DNA of 64,000 nt from NCBI RefSeq assembly GCF_009882945.1, contig NZ_WTUY01000005.1, positions 1 to 64,000 on the forward strand, read 5' to 3'. Under the pieces are notes generated by a model, which was given only the letters and a program-made list of their open reading frames with translations, did no database searches and was not told the origin of the DNA. A program made the translations under genes and the position numbers. Source of the stretch: Alcanivorax sp. DP30. Its GTDB lineage: Bacteria > Pseudomonadota > Gammaproteobacteria > Pseudomonadales > Alcanivoracaceae. Positions 9,676 to 19,241 of this stretch are shown in pieces (position 1 is the first letter of the stretch; the number at the start of each line of letters is the position of its first letter).

Positions 9676-9954
9676 CGGTATCTCCTTGTTGGTGTGAATA
9701 TTGGAAAATCGGCCCTGTTGGCCTTTGGTGAGGCAGGGTGCTCTCTTTAGTCTTGTTTTTATGTCGTCAGATCAGCCGGGACTCTCAATATCGGTCTTCC
9801 CAGGTGGGTTTCCGATTTGAGGTTATCTGGCTTGTATTGGTCATAATGATGCTGATTGAATCAATATAACCTGTATAAAGGTCAAAGTGTCTTGTATGGT
9901 GCGTGGATGGTCAACCCCCGAATGGCCACTCTCTCCGATGTATATCGGAGGTGC

Positions 9955-10194
9955 ATGCGAGTGGATATTCAGGTGGCGTTTGGACGGGCGGTAAAACTTC
10001 GCCGTACAGAGTTAGATTTGAGTCAGGAAGAATTGGCCGATGCCTCTACATTGGCTCGTTCCTTCGTGTCTGGCGTAGAGCGCGGTGAATCAAATGCTTC
10101 CACAGCTTCTGTCTGGAAACTTGCCAAAGCCCTAAACTGCATGCCGTCGGACTTGTGGCTCGCTGCTGAGCGGATTTACCAAGCTGCTCGATAG
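9955..10194 (+). CDS. XRE-family helix-turn-helix regulator
   Basis: A small DNA-binding protein of 79 residues from this start. A Cro/C1-type helix-turn-helix covers most of it: LSQEELADAS forms the first helix, and ARSFVSGVERGESN matches the usual recognition helix and the xxxERGxxxP-type turn. The frame is open from 9856, but the extra N-terminal residues look unrelated to the family; GGAGG at 9947-9951 lies just before the ATG at 9955. It is divergent from the lipoprotein pair and faces the YqaJ block, so it may be the element's regulator. The target is unknown. Confidence 0.75.
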   Translation: MRVDIQVAFGRAVKLRRTELDLSQEELADASTLARSFVSGVERGESNASTASVWKLAKALNCMPSDLWLAAERIYQAAR

Positions 10195-10218
10195 AATGCA
10201 CGATGCCTACATCCCATG

Positions 10219-11088
10219 TTATTGATTGGCTAATTTGGCTCTAAGGTTGGTAGGGTCTACAGTTTTAGAAGAGGGGGGATCTCTTTTGTCTGAGCTGAAT
10301 TCCTCGACTACTTGAAGACCCTCATCCTCCCCATACTCGAACCAAGCATTCATCAGCCCAGCCTGAGCGACTCTGTCCAGCTCGGTTTGATTGATCCCCG
10401 CATCCTTGCGAGCCTTCCCCTCTTCCTTGGCATGGGTGACGGCCTCCATCATGGATTTCTCTGCCCGTAAGGTCAGATCCACGTAGTAGATCGGTGCCCG
10501 ATGGCTCTGGGTGGTGCTCTTGCCCCGTAGCTTGAGCTCCAGCGGTAGCGTGGCCAGGTTGTCGCCACTGATGGCATGGAAGTAACGCAGGCGAGCGGCG
10601 AGGGTGCGGATGCTGTTGTAGCCAGTAGTCCGGAACACAAAGCAGCCCAGTTCATCATCGTCACCGATCTGGACGTACAGTCGACCATAGGGCTTACACA
10701 GCCCGTGGCTGCCGTAGTCGCACAGATCCGGTGACGGGCAGGGGAGCGATTCCAGTCCATTCTCGGTATGCCGCCGGCATGTCTCCCCGTTGCCTGCACA
10801 CAGCGGCCTGCCACTCTTGCGGTCAAAGAAGGTGTATTCCGCCCGTAGATTCAGGTCCGGATCGTTGAACGGCAAGGTGACGGGAATGCTGCGGAGCTTG
10901 TTGCCCTTGGTGTCCTGGCGCAGGGCGTCATCCAGCGGGTGGGGCAGCCAGCCTTCCTTGGTCTGGATCTGGGTGGTGATGGTGAACTGATCGTCTTTCT
11001 CGGGCAGACGCTTGCCGTTCTTCTCCACCACGCGGCCGATGCTGATGCGGCCAATCACGGGGGGCGTAATCGCGAGTCCTTTAATCAT
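10219..11088 (-). CDS. Mobile-element metal-binding protein ('hydrolase or metal-binding protein' family)
   Basis: A 289-residue protein of a family that recurs next to YqaJ exonuclease, DUF932 and RadC-like genes on plasmids and integrative elements. A central Cys/His cluster (CAGNGETCRRH, later PCPSPDLC, then GLC) suggests a zinc site. Some relatives are labelled recombination directionality factor-like; I cannot confirm that role. The frame is open from 11115, but the ATG at 11088 has an AGGAG six bases upstream and starts the family-like MIKGLAI sequence. It ends the minus-strand block that begins at 14659. Confidence 0.6.
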   Translation of the reverse strand: MIKGLAITPPVIGRISIGRVVEKNGKRLPEKDDQFTITTQIQTKEGWLPHPLDDALRQDTKGNKLRSIPVTLPFNDPDLNLRAEYTFFDRKSGRPLCAGNGETCRRHTENGLESLPCPSPDLCDYGSHGLCKPYGRLYVQIGDDDELGCFVFRTTGYNSIRTLAARLRYFHAISGDNLATLPLELKLRGKSTTQSHRAPIYYVDLTLRAEKSMMEAVTHAKEEGKARKDAGINQTELDRVAQAGLMNAWFEYGEDEGLQVVEEFSSDKRDPPSSKTVDPTNLRAKLANQ

Positions 11089-11163
11089 GGGATGCTCCTG
11101 ATGGATAACAGGCATAGACGCAGCCGGGCCAGGCCCGGCTGTTATGCCGTGAGTCGTAGAGGG

Positions 11164-12171
11164 TTAAGCATTGGGGCGAACCAGGAAGCGACGGCTCCCG
11201 GCCTTGTGCTTGGGGTACTGCTTGAGCAGATCAGGCTGATCCTGCAGGAGAGCTTTCGTGTCCAGGCTAGTGGAGTCCTTGCTTCGCTTCCAGGTCACAG
11301 AGCCCTCTGTGAAGGTGGCCTTGCTGGCCAACCCCATGGTCTGCTGGATGCGTTGCTTGAGGGTGGATTCCCGGTTGCTCAATCGGCCCAGGGTGTCACG
11401 CAGATCCAGTAGCTCATTGAAGTCGCCTTCGATGGCCGGGTTGTCCGTGAGATCCATGGTTTCCCCTTTGTCCTGGGGGTAGAGCGCTTGCAGGGCGTTC
11501 CCTGCTGAGTCGGAGCCATCCGGGTCCGGTGGCGTGTCCGCTTCCACCAGCTGCCAGAACTCCCGCTCCAGCTCGTACAGGTGAGCGATCAACGCCTCAT
11601 CCCGTTCGATCCGATGAATCTGCAACTCCTGTCCGCAGATCAACACGGCCACATCGGCAGCCTGCTTTCCGGTGACCGCTAGCTGATGCTGCACTTGGCA
11701 TTGGATGTACTCGGGAACCCCATCGGCCCAGAGCTTGGCGCCGTACTGGCCGGTGGTTTTGCACTCGAGGATCTGTACGTCATCGTTACCCACCACGGCG
11801 TAATCCAGATTGGCGAGCATCCAGGGCTTGTCTTCATCCGGGTGCTGCAGAACGGAATTCACCCGCCGAACCTTGTTGCCGGTGATCTTGGCGTAAGCCT
11901 CGGCCACCTTGGGCTCCAGCAGGGTGCCCCAGTAGAGCGGCGATTGGATGTCATCGGGATCAGGCGCGGGTAACAGACCATCGCGCCCGGTCTTGATCAT
12001 CCACAGCTCCAGCGGTGACTGGTACGGGCTGATGCCGACGGCGGCAGCCGCATCACTGGCGCCAATGCCCTGCTTGCGGATCTTCAGCCAGTCCTCCCGG
12101 CTCATCTGCTTGGTAGAGACAAGGCGCAGTGCCGGGCGCTGGGTAGGAGTTGTGCTTTTCGGTTGTGCCAT
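11164..12171 (-). CDS. YqaJ-type viral recombinase / lambda-exonuclease family
   Basis: A 335-residue PD-(D/E)XK exonuclease of the YqaJ family. Visible motifs are WLKIRKQGIGASDAAAAVG near the N-terminus, LANLDYAVVG with the acidic metal ligand, ILECKTT carrying the E-x-K, and the QVQHQLAVTG segment. Such enzymes resect double-stranded ends for single-strand annealing. The ATG at 12171 has GGAG seven bases upstream. The open frame continues to 12204 but would run into a terminator hairpin, so the shorter start is preferred. The C-terminal third is a helical extension. No annealing protein (Bet/RecT) is recognisable nearby. Confidence 0.85.
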   Translation of the reverse strand: MAQPKSTTPTQRPALRLVSTKQMSREDWLKIRKQGIGASDAAAAVGISPYQSPLELWMIKTGRDGLLPAPDPDDIQSPLYWGTLLEPKVAEAYAKITGNKVRRVNSVLQHPDEDKPWMLANLDYAVVGNDDVQILECKTTGQYGAKLWADGVPEYIQCQVQHQLAVTGKQAADVAVLICGQELQIHRIERDEALIAHLYELEREFWQLVEADTPPDPDGSDSAGNALQALYPQDKGETMDLTDNPAIEGDFNELLDLRDTLGRLSNRESTLKQRIQQTMGLASKATFTEGSVTWKRSKDSTSLDTKALLQDQPDLLKQYPKHKAGSRRFLVRPNA

Positions 12172-12187
12172 GAGTGTTCTCCTGACA

Positions 12188-12217
12188 AAGAAAAGCCCCG
12201 GCACAATGGCCGGGGCT
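12188..12217 (-). terminator. Rho-independent terminator
   Basis: Read on the minus strand, a perfect 9-bp stem AGCCCCGGC/GCCGGGGCT (12209-12217 with 12194-12202) is followed by TTTTCTTTGT. It ends transcription from the gene at 12263-12688 and separates it from the YqaJ gene. Confidence 0.85.
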
Positions 12218-12262
12218 AGAAGTAAGGGAAGGGGATGGAGAGTGAGTGATGCCTAAATGGCA

Positions 12263-12688
12263 TCATGCGGCGCGGCCTGACGACGAGGGTGGCTCATCAC
12301 CTATCTCGAAGAAGTCATTCACCAGCGCTTCGATATAGCGTTCGGCTTGCTTGTCGCTGGGGAGGTGGCCGGTAGTAAGCAGTTGCTCACCCAGCCATTC
12401 GCCCAGCTCGCTGACCACTTCGTACTCGAAGATGCCGGGGCGTCCACGGGGTTCGAACCAGATGTGGGAGACGGTTTGCCACAGTGGGTCCAGGTATTCA
12501 CAGGAGGCGATGATCAGCTCGATGCAGCCACTGTCCCAGGTCTCCAGGATGCGGCGACTGCGCCCCGGATCGCCGGGGTGGCACATCAAGCCTTCATGCA
12601 GGAACGCGCCCCACACCGCTGCCAATTCAGCAGGCATAGGGCGGCAGTCCCATACCGCCAACAGGCGGTAGAGCCATTTCAGATCCAT
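12263..12688 (-). CDS. Hypothetical protein of the YqaJ/DUF932 block
   Basis: A 141-residue acidic, Trp- and Leu-rich protein with no signal peptide or membrane segment. I recognise no family. The start has GGAG seven bases upstream. It lies between the DUF932 and YqaJ genes and is followed by its own terminator, so it probably shares a transcript with the genes upstream. Codon use looks like that of its neighbours. Confidence 0.6.
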   Translation of the reverse strand: MDLKWLYRLLAVWDCRPMPAELAAVWGAFLHEGLMCHPGDPGRSRRILETWDSGCIELIIASCEYLDPLWQTVSHIWFEPRGRPGIFEYEVVSELGEWLGEQLLTTGHLPSDKQAERYIEALVNDFFEIGDEPPSSSGRAA

Positions 12689-12748
12689 GGTGTTCTCCAG
12701 GTTTTTTTAATGCGGGAATAGAGAGGGGAAGAAAAGATCCGACCGGTA

Positions 12749-13717
12749 TCAGGCGACCAGCAGGGAAGTTTGCTCCAGAGCACGTTGCTTGATCTGGGCA
12801 CCCTTGCCGAACCAGGCCGAGTCCAGCCGGTTGTCGGTGCTGCGGGCTCGTCGCTCATGGTCCACGAACTCGGTGACCGCATTGAGCAGGCCGTAGGCTG
12901 TGTTCTTGGCGGACGTCAGATCCGACCCGCGACCGGCACCCTCATACAGAGCCATGGCTTTCTTCATGGCCTGTTCGTTGGCCTTCACCGGCATGCCCGG
13001 TGGCTGATAGCCGGTGTCGGTGAAGATGGTCTGCATGACCTTCTTGGCGGTCTTGCGGGTAATGCGGCGCTCGCTGAGGGCCTTCAGGCGATACATGAAG
13101 TCATCCCAGGCAGAGACAGAGATGCCTAGCTGCTTCTTCACCGACTGCGGATCAAAGGTGGTGTTGTGGCGTACCTTCACCGCATGGGTATTGCCATTCA
13201 GTGCCTCCGCAAGGGTGTTATTGCAGACGACCCGGATACTGGTGAACTGCGCCGTGGTAGCCAGGGTGCCGTCACAAGCCGTGGCCAGCAGCACATAGCC
13301 GTTGGTTTGGTCATTCCCAGCCAACGTGCCGGACTGCCCGGTACGCGCAAGCGCCCAAAGCTTGCGGCCCCCTTTCAATACGCCAGCGGTCTCCAGCTCG
13401 AAGCCGGATTGCTCGGTGAGATCCCGGTAGAACTCCAGCACCTCACGGGGCTGAACCACCTTAAAGCGGTTGCTCACTACCGACAGGGGCTCTTGATTGT
13501 CAGAACGGAACAGCACCTTCTGATCCGGGAACGATGAGATCTGGCCGAGCGCGCCGGCTTCGCTGCTGATAAAGCGCACCGGGGTCTCACGGATCTCCCA
13601 ATCCATGCCCGCTTCGCGCATCCAGACTTCCAGCGGCTGTTGGCTGGCCAGCTGGTTGCCCAGCCCGTGCCAGGGGGTACGGCCTACATAGGCCATGTTT
13701 TCGACAAGATGTGCCAT
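12749..13717 (-). CDS. DUF932 domain protein (phage/plasmid-like protein)
   Basis: A 322-residue protein of the DUF932 family. It opens with the family's usual VENMAYVGRTPWHGLG segment and has the central TSIRVVCNNTL segment and a KVRHNTTFD motif. DUF932 genes travel with RadC-like and recombination genes on plasmids, integrative elements and prophages; biochemical function is unknown. The start has GGAG seven bases upstream. It lies 41 bases after the RadC-like gene in the same orientation, indicating one operon. Confidence 0.85.
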   Translation of the reverse strand: MAHLVENMAYVGRTPWHGLGNQLASQQPLEVWMREAGMDWEIRETPVRFISSEAGALGQISSFPDQKVLFRSDNQEPLSVVSNRFKVVQPREVLEFYRDLTEQSGFELETAGVLKGGRKLWALARTGQSGTLAGNDQTNGYVLLATACDGTLATTAQFTSIRVVCNNTLAEALNGNTHAVKVRHNTTFDPQSVKKQLGISVSAWDDFMYRLKALSERRITRKTAKKVMQTIFTDTGYQPPGMPVKANEQAMKKAMALYEGAGRGSDLTSAKNTAYGLLNAVTEFVDHERRARSTDNRLDSAWFGKGAQIKQRALEQTSLLVA

Positions 13718-13758
13718 GGTGAATCTCCTGTTAAAGAGGGAATGCCCAAAGGGCAGGG

Positions 13759-14253
13759 TTAGAGCCAGCCGCGCTCGGCGAGGCTCACGTAGCTGGAACG
13801 GGACACCACAAAGTGGTCCAACACCCGCACATCGATCAGTGCGAGGGCGTCCTTGAGGCGTTTGGTGATTTGCCGGTCGGCAGTGGAGGGCTCACTGCAA
13901 CCGGAAGGGTGGTTATGGGCAAAGATCACGGCGGCGGCATTGCAGGCTAGGGCCTGCTGTACCACCACACGGGGATACACCGCAGCGCCATCAATGGTCC
14001 CGGTGAACAGGGTTTCGAAACTGAGTACCTTGTGTTTGTTGTTGAGGAAGATAGCGGAGAAGACCTCGTTCTTCTCCTGGGCCAGCGCCAGCTGTAAGAA
14101 CTGCGCGACATCGGTGGGCGCAGTCAGCGCTTCCCGGTCGCAAAGTTCATCCAGCAGGATGGTGGCCGCCGTACTGACGATCTCCTCGGGTTTAACGCAG
14201 CCCTGTACGTGGTACAGGCCCTGCTCGTTCTTTACGAAAGTGGGAATATCCAT
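13759..14253 (-). CDS. RadC-like JAB/MPN-domain protein
   Basis: A 164-residue RadC family protein with the JAB metalloprotease-type motif His113-x-His115-PSG followed 11 residues later by Asp126, the ligand set that holds zinc in JAMM proteins. It lacks the N-terminal helix-hairpin-helix part of chromosomal RadC, as mobile-element copies usually do. Despite the name, a DNA-repair role is not established. GGAGG precedes the ATG. A terminator at 14272-14299 separates it from the small gene upstream. Confidence 0.85.
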   Translation of the reverse strand: MDIPTFVKNEQGLYHVQGCVKPEEIVSTAATILLDELCDREALTAPTDVAQFLQLALAQEKNEVFSAIFLNNKHKVLSFETLFTGTIDGAAVYPRVVVQQALACNAAAVIFAHNHPSGCSEPSTADRQITKRLKDALALIDVRVLDHFVVSRSSYVSLAERGWL

Positions 14254-14271
14254 TCAGGCCTCCAAAGGGGC

Positions 14272-14299
14272 ATAAAGAAGCCCGCACAAGGCGGGCTTC
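14272..14299 (-). terminator. Rho-independent terminator
   Basis: On the minus strand the stem AAGCCCGC/GCGGGCTT (14291-14298 with 14278-14285) with loop CTTGT is followed by CTTTATG. It lies after the glycine-zipper gene and before the RadC-like gene, so it probably attenuates rather than fully stops transcription into the block. Confidence 0.7.
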
Positions 14300-14326
14300 G
14301 GAGTGGTGGGCAAAGGGAAGAGGGGG

Positions 14327-14659
14327 TTACTCAGAATCGAGGCGGAAGCTGTGTCCGCAGTCCAGGCATTCCAGGTTGTCGAGATAGGTCTCGTCGAGCT
14401 TGGCTCCCAGCGCGGCACCGGCTTCACCTCCGGCAACGCCACCAGCTAGACCGCCGAGCACGGCACCTGCGATACCGCCGATGGCGGACCCGGCAGGGCC
14501 AAACGCCAAGCCGACAGTAGCGCCAACCCGAGCACCACTGGTCGCCATGGCAAACCCACTGGCAGCGCCGGCAGCCGTGCCAACAGTCCCGCCAACCTTG
14601 CGGCCATTTTGCAGGGCGACGATTCGGATGGAGCGGCAGGACGGACATTGAATGATCAT
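14327..14659 (-). CDS. Glycine-zipper protein with split zinc ribbon
   Basis: A 110-residue protein. A CPSC pair near the N-terminus and a CLDC pair near the C-terminus would form one four-cysteine zinc ribbon if brought together. Between them lies about 60 residues of Gly/Ala-rich hydrophobic sequence with repeated GxxxG spacing, as in glycine-zipper membrane proteins. The frame is open from 14692, but GGAGG six bases before the ATG at 14659 fixes the start. It is the first gene of the minus-strand mobile-element block. Function unknown. Confidence 0.65.
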   Translation of the reverse strand: MIIQCPSCRSIRIVALQNGRKVGGTVGTAAGAASGFAMATSGARVGATVGLAFGPAGSAIGGIAGAVLGGLAGGVAGGEAGAALGAKLDETYLDNLECLDCGHSFRLDSE

Positions 14660-15069
14660 GAAACCTCCATGAGATGGGGTCAGGAAGGACATTCCTTCCC
14701 GGCTTCATGGAGGTGATATGTGTTTGAAAATAATTAGATTAGAGCTGTTTATGTGAAAGCCAAGGAGATAGAGGCGCTTTGATAGGTTGTCAGAGTTTTA
14801 TGTCTCTTTTTGCTGCCTGTAGTCCGTAGACTTTTGTAAATCACATGTGTTGAATTGCGATCGTGAAAGACGAGAATATGAATAGCAAAATTCGCTATTC
14901 AGTTGGGGGTAATGTTCGCCCAAATGGAAGTGCGCTCTATGTCGCAAGAGAAGTTGTGATAAATGTTGTTTGGATAGATGCATGCACTATCGGCTGGATC
15001 ATATAATCCAAGAAGAGTGCGAGGGCTCATGCTAAGCTATGTTAGTGTGCGGAGTTTTCAAGAGCCCGC
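14660..15069. other. Intergenic region between mobile-element block and RND operon
   Basis: No convincing gene. It contains the leader of the minus-strand block and an 8-bp inverted repeat TGAATAGC/GCTATTCA at 14879-14901 with a 7-nt spacer. The region is AT-rich compared with both neighbours and may mark a junction between two insertions. Confidence 0.4.
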
Positions 15070-18000
15070 CTAGAACCGCACGCGGAAGAAAAGTGAATAA
15101 AGCACAGGTATTGCCACCATGGTAAGCAGAGTGGCGAAGGCAAGCCCCCCCATGATAGTAATCGCCATGCTCGAAAAGAAGGCGTCCCACATCAGAGGTA
15201 TCATGCCGAGAATGGTGGTGAAGGCCGCGAGGATCACGGGGCGCAGGCGGCTGACGCTGCCATCGACTAGTGCATCTCTCATTAGCTTACCGTCCTTGAC
15301 CTGTGCGTCGACTTCGTCAATTAACACGATGGCATTTTTCATCAGCATTCCGGAAAGGCTGAGGAAGCCGAGCATTGCCATGAAAGTGAATGGCTGACCA
15401 GTTAGTAACAGGCCGCCGCTCACGCCACAGATCGACATTGGTACGATCAGCCAGATTATCAGCGGCTGACGGACCTTTCCGAACAATAATACTGAAATTA
15501 CCAGCATCACAAGGATCCCCAGCGGTACCTGTTTCGCCAAGGACGCTTGCGCTTCGCTGGCTTTCTCATATTCGCCGCCCCATTCCAGAGCATAACCTTT
15601 TGGCAGCGGTAGCGTTTCCACCGCGTTATGTAATTGTCGCAATGCTTGGTCGGCAGTCAGGTCGCCAATCGGTTCGGCCTGAACTTTGAGCGCGCGTATA
15701 CGGTTGCGCCGATGAATAAGGGATTCTTCGGTGGCAATTTCTAGTCCGCTTAGCACCTGGCTAACAGGAACGTAGGTCTGTTCGGCGCTGCTCCACATAA
15801 CACGGTTGCCGAGTTTGCTGACGCTGCCACGTTCCTCGCTGGGAGGACGTACCACAATTGGTATTTGCGAGTCATATTCGCGGTAGGTGCCGGCTTGGAT
15901 ACCGGTAGTGGCAAATAGTGATGACGTTTTCACTTCTGCACGGCCAACGCCGGCGATACGTGCTCGTTCTTCATCGAAATGCGGTACCACGACAACCTCC
16001 CGCGTACGCCAATCGATTCTGATATCTTGCACAACATTACTCTCTTGGAAAATTTGTTGTGCTTGCTCACCAAGTTGACGAAGCACAGCAGGATCGTTGC
16101 CCTTAAAGCGTGCCTCAATCTTGGCCCCGCCACCAGGGCCGAACATCATCGTTTGTGGGTACACCTCGAGGGACGGATATTGGTTTGCTAGAACTACTCT
16201 TAATTCATCAATCAGGCCGTTAATCAACTGACGATTAGTTACGCGTACAATCAGCTGACCATAGGATGGATTTGGTAGCTCCGGTTCATAAGTCAGCATG
16301 AAGCGGCTGGCGCCCTGGCCAACAAAGGTGGTGACTGCTTCTACTTCATCGTGAGCGAGAATCAGACTTTCTATTTCGCTTATCTGCCGCGCGGTTTCTT
16401 GTATATCGGCACCCTGACGTAGCCACACATTAAGGTAGAACATTGGCATGTTCGATGGCGGGAAGAAAGCATGTCGAACAAAACCGAAGCCGACTATCGA
16501 AATTACGGTAATCATAACTAGTGCGGTAACGGTGATGCCTCGGTTTTTTAGTGCAAGCAGAAGGATCATGCGGTACTTGCCGTAGCTTGCATGCGCGTAG
16601 GGATCTTCGCCTTCTTCATACTGGTGGCCATCAAACAAATAGTGGCCCATAAGTGGCGTAACAGTGATCGCCAGCAGCCAACTTAACAACAGTGAAATGG
16701 AAATAACTGCGAACAGCGAGAACAGGAATTCGCCGGTCACGTCTTGCGACAGGCCGATCCCGGAAAATGCCATGATGCCGATAACAGTGGCGCCAAGCAG
16801 CGGGATTTGGGTGCGACGACAGGCTTCGCTTGCGGCATTCTCGGCACTTTTGCCGCGCTGGATACCGATTAGCATACCTTCGGCAATGACGATGGCATTA
16901 TCAACTAGCATCCCCATGGCGATAATCAAGGCGCCGAGAGAAATGCGCTCCATTTCGATGGCAAAAATTGCCATAAAAAACACTGTGCCAAGCACGGTAA
17001 GTAAAAGGGTGCTGCCGACGGCAACTCCGACGCGCCAGCCCATGGCCAGACAAAGGACACAGATTACAATAGCCACTGACAATGCAAGACTGGCAAGGAA
17101 GTCATCAATCGCTTTGTCAACCACAAGGTGCTGCTGGTAAATCGGCTTAATATGCACACCTAACGGAATATGGTGGCGAATTTTATCAAGGTGCTCGTTG
17201 ACCGCGTGCCCTACCTCGACAATGTTGGCATTTTGCAGGCCGGCGATAGCGAGGGTGAACGCCCTTTCGCCATCATAATTGATAAGTTCCCTGGGGATAT
17301 CGTCGGTAGCGCGGTATACGGACGCCACATCGCTCAGGCTGAATTGCTCCGTGGAACCGGGTCGACCGATGCGTAACGCCTCAATGGCTGCGACTGAATC
17401 AAAACCGGGTTCGCCGCTAATGCGAATGCGGCGTCCATCGATTTTAAAAGAACCGCCGGATTGCATGCGGTTTTCCGATTGTAGAGCGTTGAGCACTACT
17501 TCCAGCGGAATGCCGAGGCTGACCAGGCTTTCTTGGGAGATATCCACATAAATGACTTCTGACGGCTCGCCTGCGGTGGTGACTTTCGACACATTTGGCA
17601 CATTCAATAACTCGCGGCGTAGGAAGCGCGAGAGCTCGCGTACCTCGGAATCAGTTAGGTCTGGTGCGACGACCGCAAAGAAAATTCCGAACACATCGCC
17701 ATAGTCATCATGGACAGTGGAATTTAAAGCCCCAATTGGCAGGAAGCTTTGTGCGTCACCGACCTTGCGTCGCAGTTCATCCCAAACTTGCGGCATTGTG
17801 TCGCCGTCATACTGGTTCTTTATCTCGACCTTGATAATAGACTCACCGGGTCGAGATCGCGAGGTCAGTCGTTTCAGCTGTGGTAATTGCTGGATGGCGG
17901 ATTCCAGCGGCTCGGTGATTTCCTTTTCTACTTCTACTGCGGTGGCGCCAGGGTAGGGCGTGACCACCAGCGCCATCTTGATGGTGAAGGCAGGGTCTTC

Positions 18001-18105
18001 GAGGCGGCCAATATTGTTCATTCCCCACAAGCCGCCGAGCAGGCATGCAAGTATAATCAGCCAACTGTTGACAGGGCGCTTGATGGAGGCGCGTGCGATA
18101 TCCAT
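15070..18105 (-). CDS. RND-family multidrug efflux transporter permease
   Basis: A 1011-residue inner-membrane RND pump of the AcrB/MexB superfamily. It starts with the usual short cytoplasmic helix and first membrane segment, has two large periplasmic loops and about 12 membrane segments. Segment 4 contains GMLVDNAIVIAEG, with the acidic residues used for proton relay. It lies 11 bases after its adaptor gene. No TolC-type outer-membrane gene is present, so a housekeeping channel is probably used. It may export solvents or pathway intermediates, which is inference from context. It is closer in feel to the short heavy-solvent/lipid RND group than to AcrB itself. Confidence 0.9.
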   Translation of the reverse strand: MDIARASIKRPVNSWLIILACLLGGLWGMNNIGRLEDPAFTIKMALVVTPYPGATAVEVEKEITEPLESAIQQLPQLKRLTSRSRPGESIIKVEIKNQYDGDTMPQVWDELRRKVGDAQSFLPIGALNSTVHDDYGDVFGIFFAVVAPDLTDSEVRELSRFLRRELLNVPNVSKVTTAGEPSEVIYVDISQESLVSLGIPLEVVLNALQSENRMQSGGSFKIDGRRIRISGEPGFDSVAAIEALRIGRPGSTEQFSLSDVASVYRATDDIPRELINYDGERAFTLAIAGLQNANIVEVGHAVNEHLDKIRHHIPLGVHIKPIYQQHLVVDKAIDDFLASLALSVAIVICVLCLAMGWRVGVAVGSTLLLTVLGTVFFMAIFAIEMERISLGALIIAMGMLVDNAIVIAEGMLIGIQRGKSAENAASEACRRTQIPLLGATVIGIMAFSGIGLSQDVTGEFLFSLFAVISISLLLSWLLAITVTPLMGHYLFDGHQYEEGEDPYAHASYGKYRMILLLALKNRGITVTALVMITVISIVGFGFVRHAFFPPSNMPMFYLNVWLRQGADIQETARQISEIESLILAHDEVEAVTTFVGQGASRFMLTYEPELPNPSYGQLIVRVTNRQLINGLIDELRVVLANQYPSLEVYPQTMMFGPGGGAKIEARFKGNDPAVLRQLGEQAQQIFQESNVVQDIRIDWRTREVVVVPHFDEERARIAGVGRAEVKTSSLFATTGIQAGTYREYDSQIPIVVRPPSEERGSVSKLGNRVMWSSAEQTYVPVSQVLSGLEIATEESLIHRRNRIRALKVQAEPIGDLTADQALRQLHNAVETLPLPKGYALEWGGEYEKASEAQASLAKQVPLGILVMLVISVLLFGKVRQPLIIWLIVPMSICGVSGGLLLTGQPFTFMAMLGFLSLSGMLMKNAIVLIDEVDAQVKDGKLMRDALVDGSVSRLRPVILAAFTTILGMIPLMWDAFFSSMAITIMGGLAFATLLTMVAIPVLYSLFFRVRF

Positions 18106-18116
18106 GAGGCGCCCTC

Positions 18117-19241
18117 TCAGAATCCGTTGAATGGGGTGACGGGCATGTTATCGTGCAATAGCTGCACGCCAGCACTAACAACCTGTTCGTTACCTGAGAG
18201 ACCGGCGACCAGAGCGTGGCCCTGCTTGGTGACGCCATGTACCTTGACCGGCTGTGCAGTCACTACAGATTTTTTCGGTTGGTAAACCCACACACGAAAA
18301 TTGCCTTCGGCATCGCTGTCAAGTGCGGACTGGGGAATGTCAATCATGGCATCCGGGCGGTTGCTGGCTTCACTTACACGCACCGTGACGGTCATGCCCG
18401 GTAGAATTGTCTTTCCGTGCTGGCGCGCCAAGCTGAAGGTGACGCGATAGGATTGTGCTACGGAATTCGGCTCGGTTTCATGTTCGTGATATTTGAGCGG
18501 CAACGGATGCTCCGAGTCGTTACCGAAAATTGCCTCGGCCATCAGTCGTCCCGGTGATTCAAGAGTCGCCATCAAGTTTTCCGGGACGTTGATGTGCACA
18601 CGGAATTCCTCCACGTTTTGTACTCGCACGATTTGTGCGCCAGCGGGTACGTTGGTGAACGGATCGACCAGTCGTCGTGTTACCAGTGCATCGAACGGCG
18701 CGAGGATGCGTGTGTAGGCAAGGTTTCGTTGTGCTGTAACAAGAGCAACTTTGCGCAGTTTGTGTGCGGTTTCGGCCTGATCGAAGTTTGCTTGCGGCAG
18801 TGTGCCGCGCTCTAACAAGGTACGGGTTCTCTCAAGATCGCGGGAGGCCTGTTCGAGTTGCAGTTCAGCTTCGCGCACCGCGAGTTGATAATCAGATGAA
18901 TCAAGCGCAGCGATTAGTGTCCCCTTAGCAACAAACTTGCCCTGATGGACCGGCATATCGATGATGCGGCCACTCACCTGAAAAGACAGGTCCACTGTGT
19001 TGACTGCGTCGACGCGACCGACGAAGTGGCGAGCTGCTTGAAAGTTATTATTACTGCTGACTTGGTAGAGGCGGACCGCACGGGGCTCCATTGCTGCTTT
19101 GTCATTGCCGCCACAGGATGACAGCAACAGGGTAGCGTAGAGCAAGATAGCAAGAGTAATGCAGTCATTGCGTAGCGGTATTGGTGACACGCTTTTGGCG
19201 TGTGCATGCATTCCGGAAAAGGATGCTGGATGTTGTCTCAT
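18117..19241 (-). CDS. RND periplasmic adaptor (membrane fusion) lipoprotein
   Basis: A 374-residue adaptor of the HlyD/AcrA type. The N-terminus has a hydrophobic stretch ending in lipobox LLSSC, so the protein is probably a lipoprotein anchored to the inner membrane. The biotinyl-lipoyl-like halves (DLSFQVSGRI and APFDALVTRRLVDP) flank a coiled-coil hairpin around residues 115-160. Its ATG overlaps the TGA of the TetR gene (ATGA at 19238-19241), which supports this start, although the leader before the hydrophobic segment is unusually long. The efflux gene follows directly. Confidence 0.88.
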   Translation of the reverse strand: MRQHPASFSGMHAHAKSVSPIPLRNDCITLAILLYATLLLSSCGGNDKAAMEPRAVRLYQVSSNNNFQAARHFVGRVDAVNTVDLSFQVSGRIIDMPVHQGKFVAKGTLIAALDSSDYQLAVREAELQLEQASRDLERTRTLLERGTLPQANFDQAETAHKLRKVALVTAQRNLAYTRILAPFDALVTRRLVDPFTNVPAGAQIVRVQNVEEFRVHINVPENLMATLESPGRLMAEAIFGNDSEHPLPLKYHEHETEPNSVAQSYRVTFSLARQHGKTILPGMTVTVRVSEASNRPDAMIDIPQSALDSDAEGNFRVWVYQPKKSVVTAQPVKVHGVTKQGHALVAGLSGNEQVVSAGVQLLHDNMPVTPFNGF

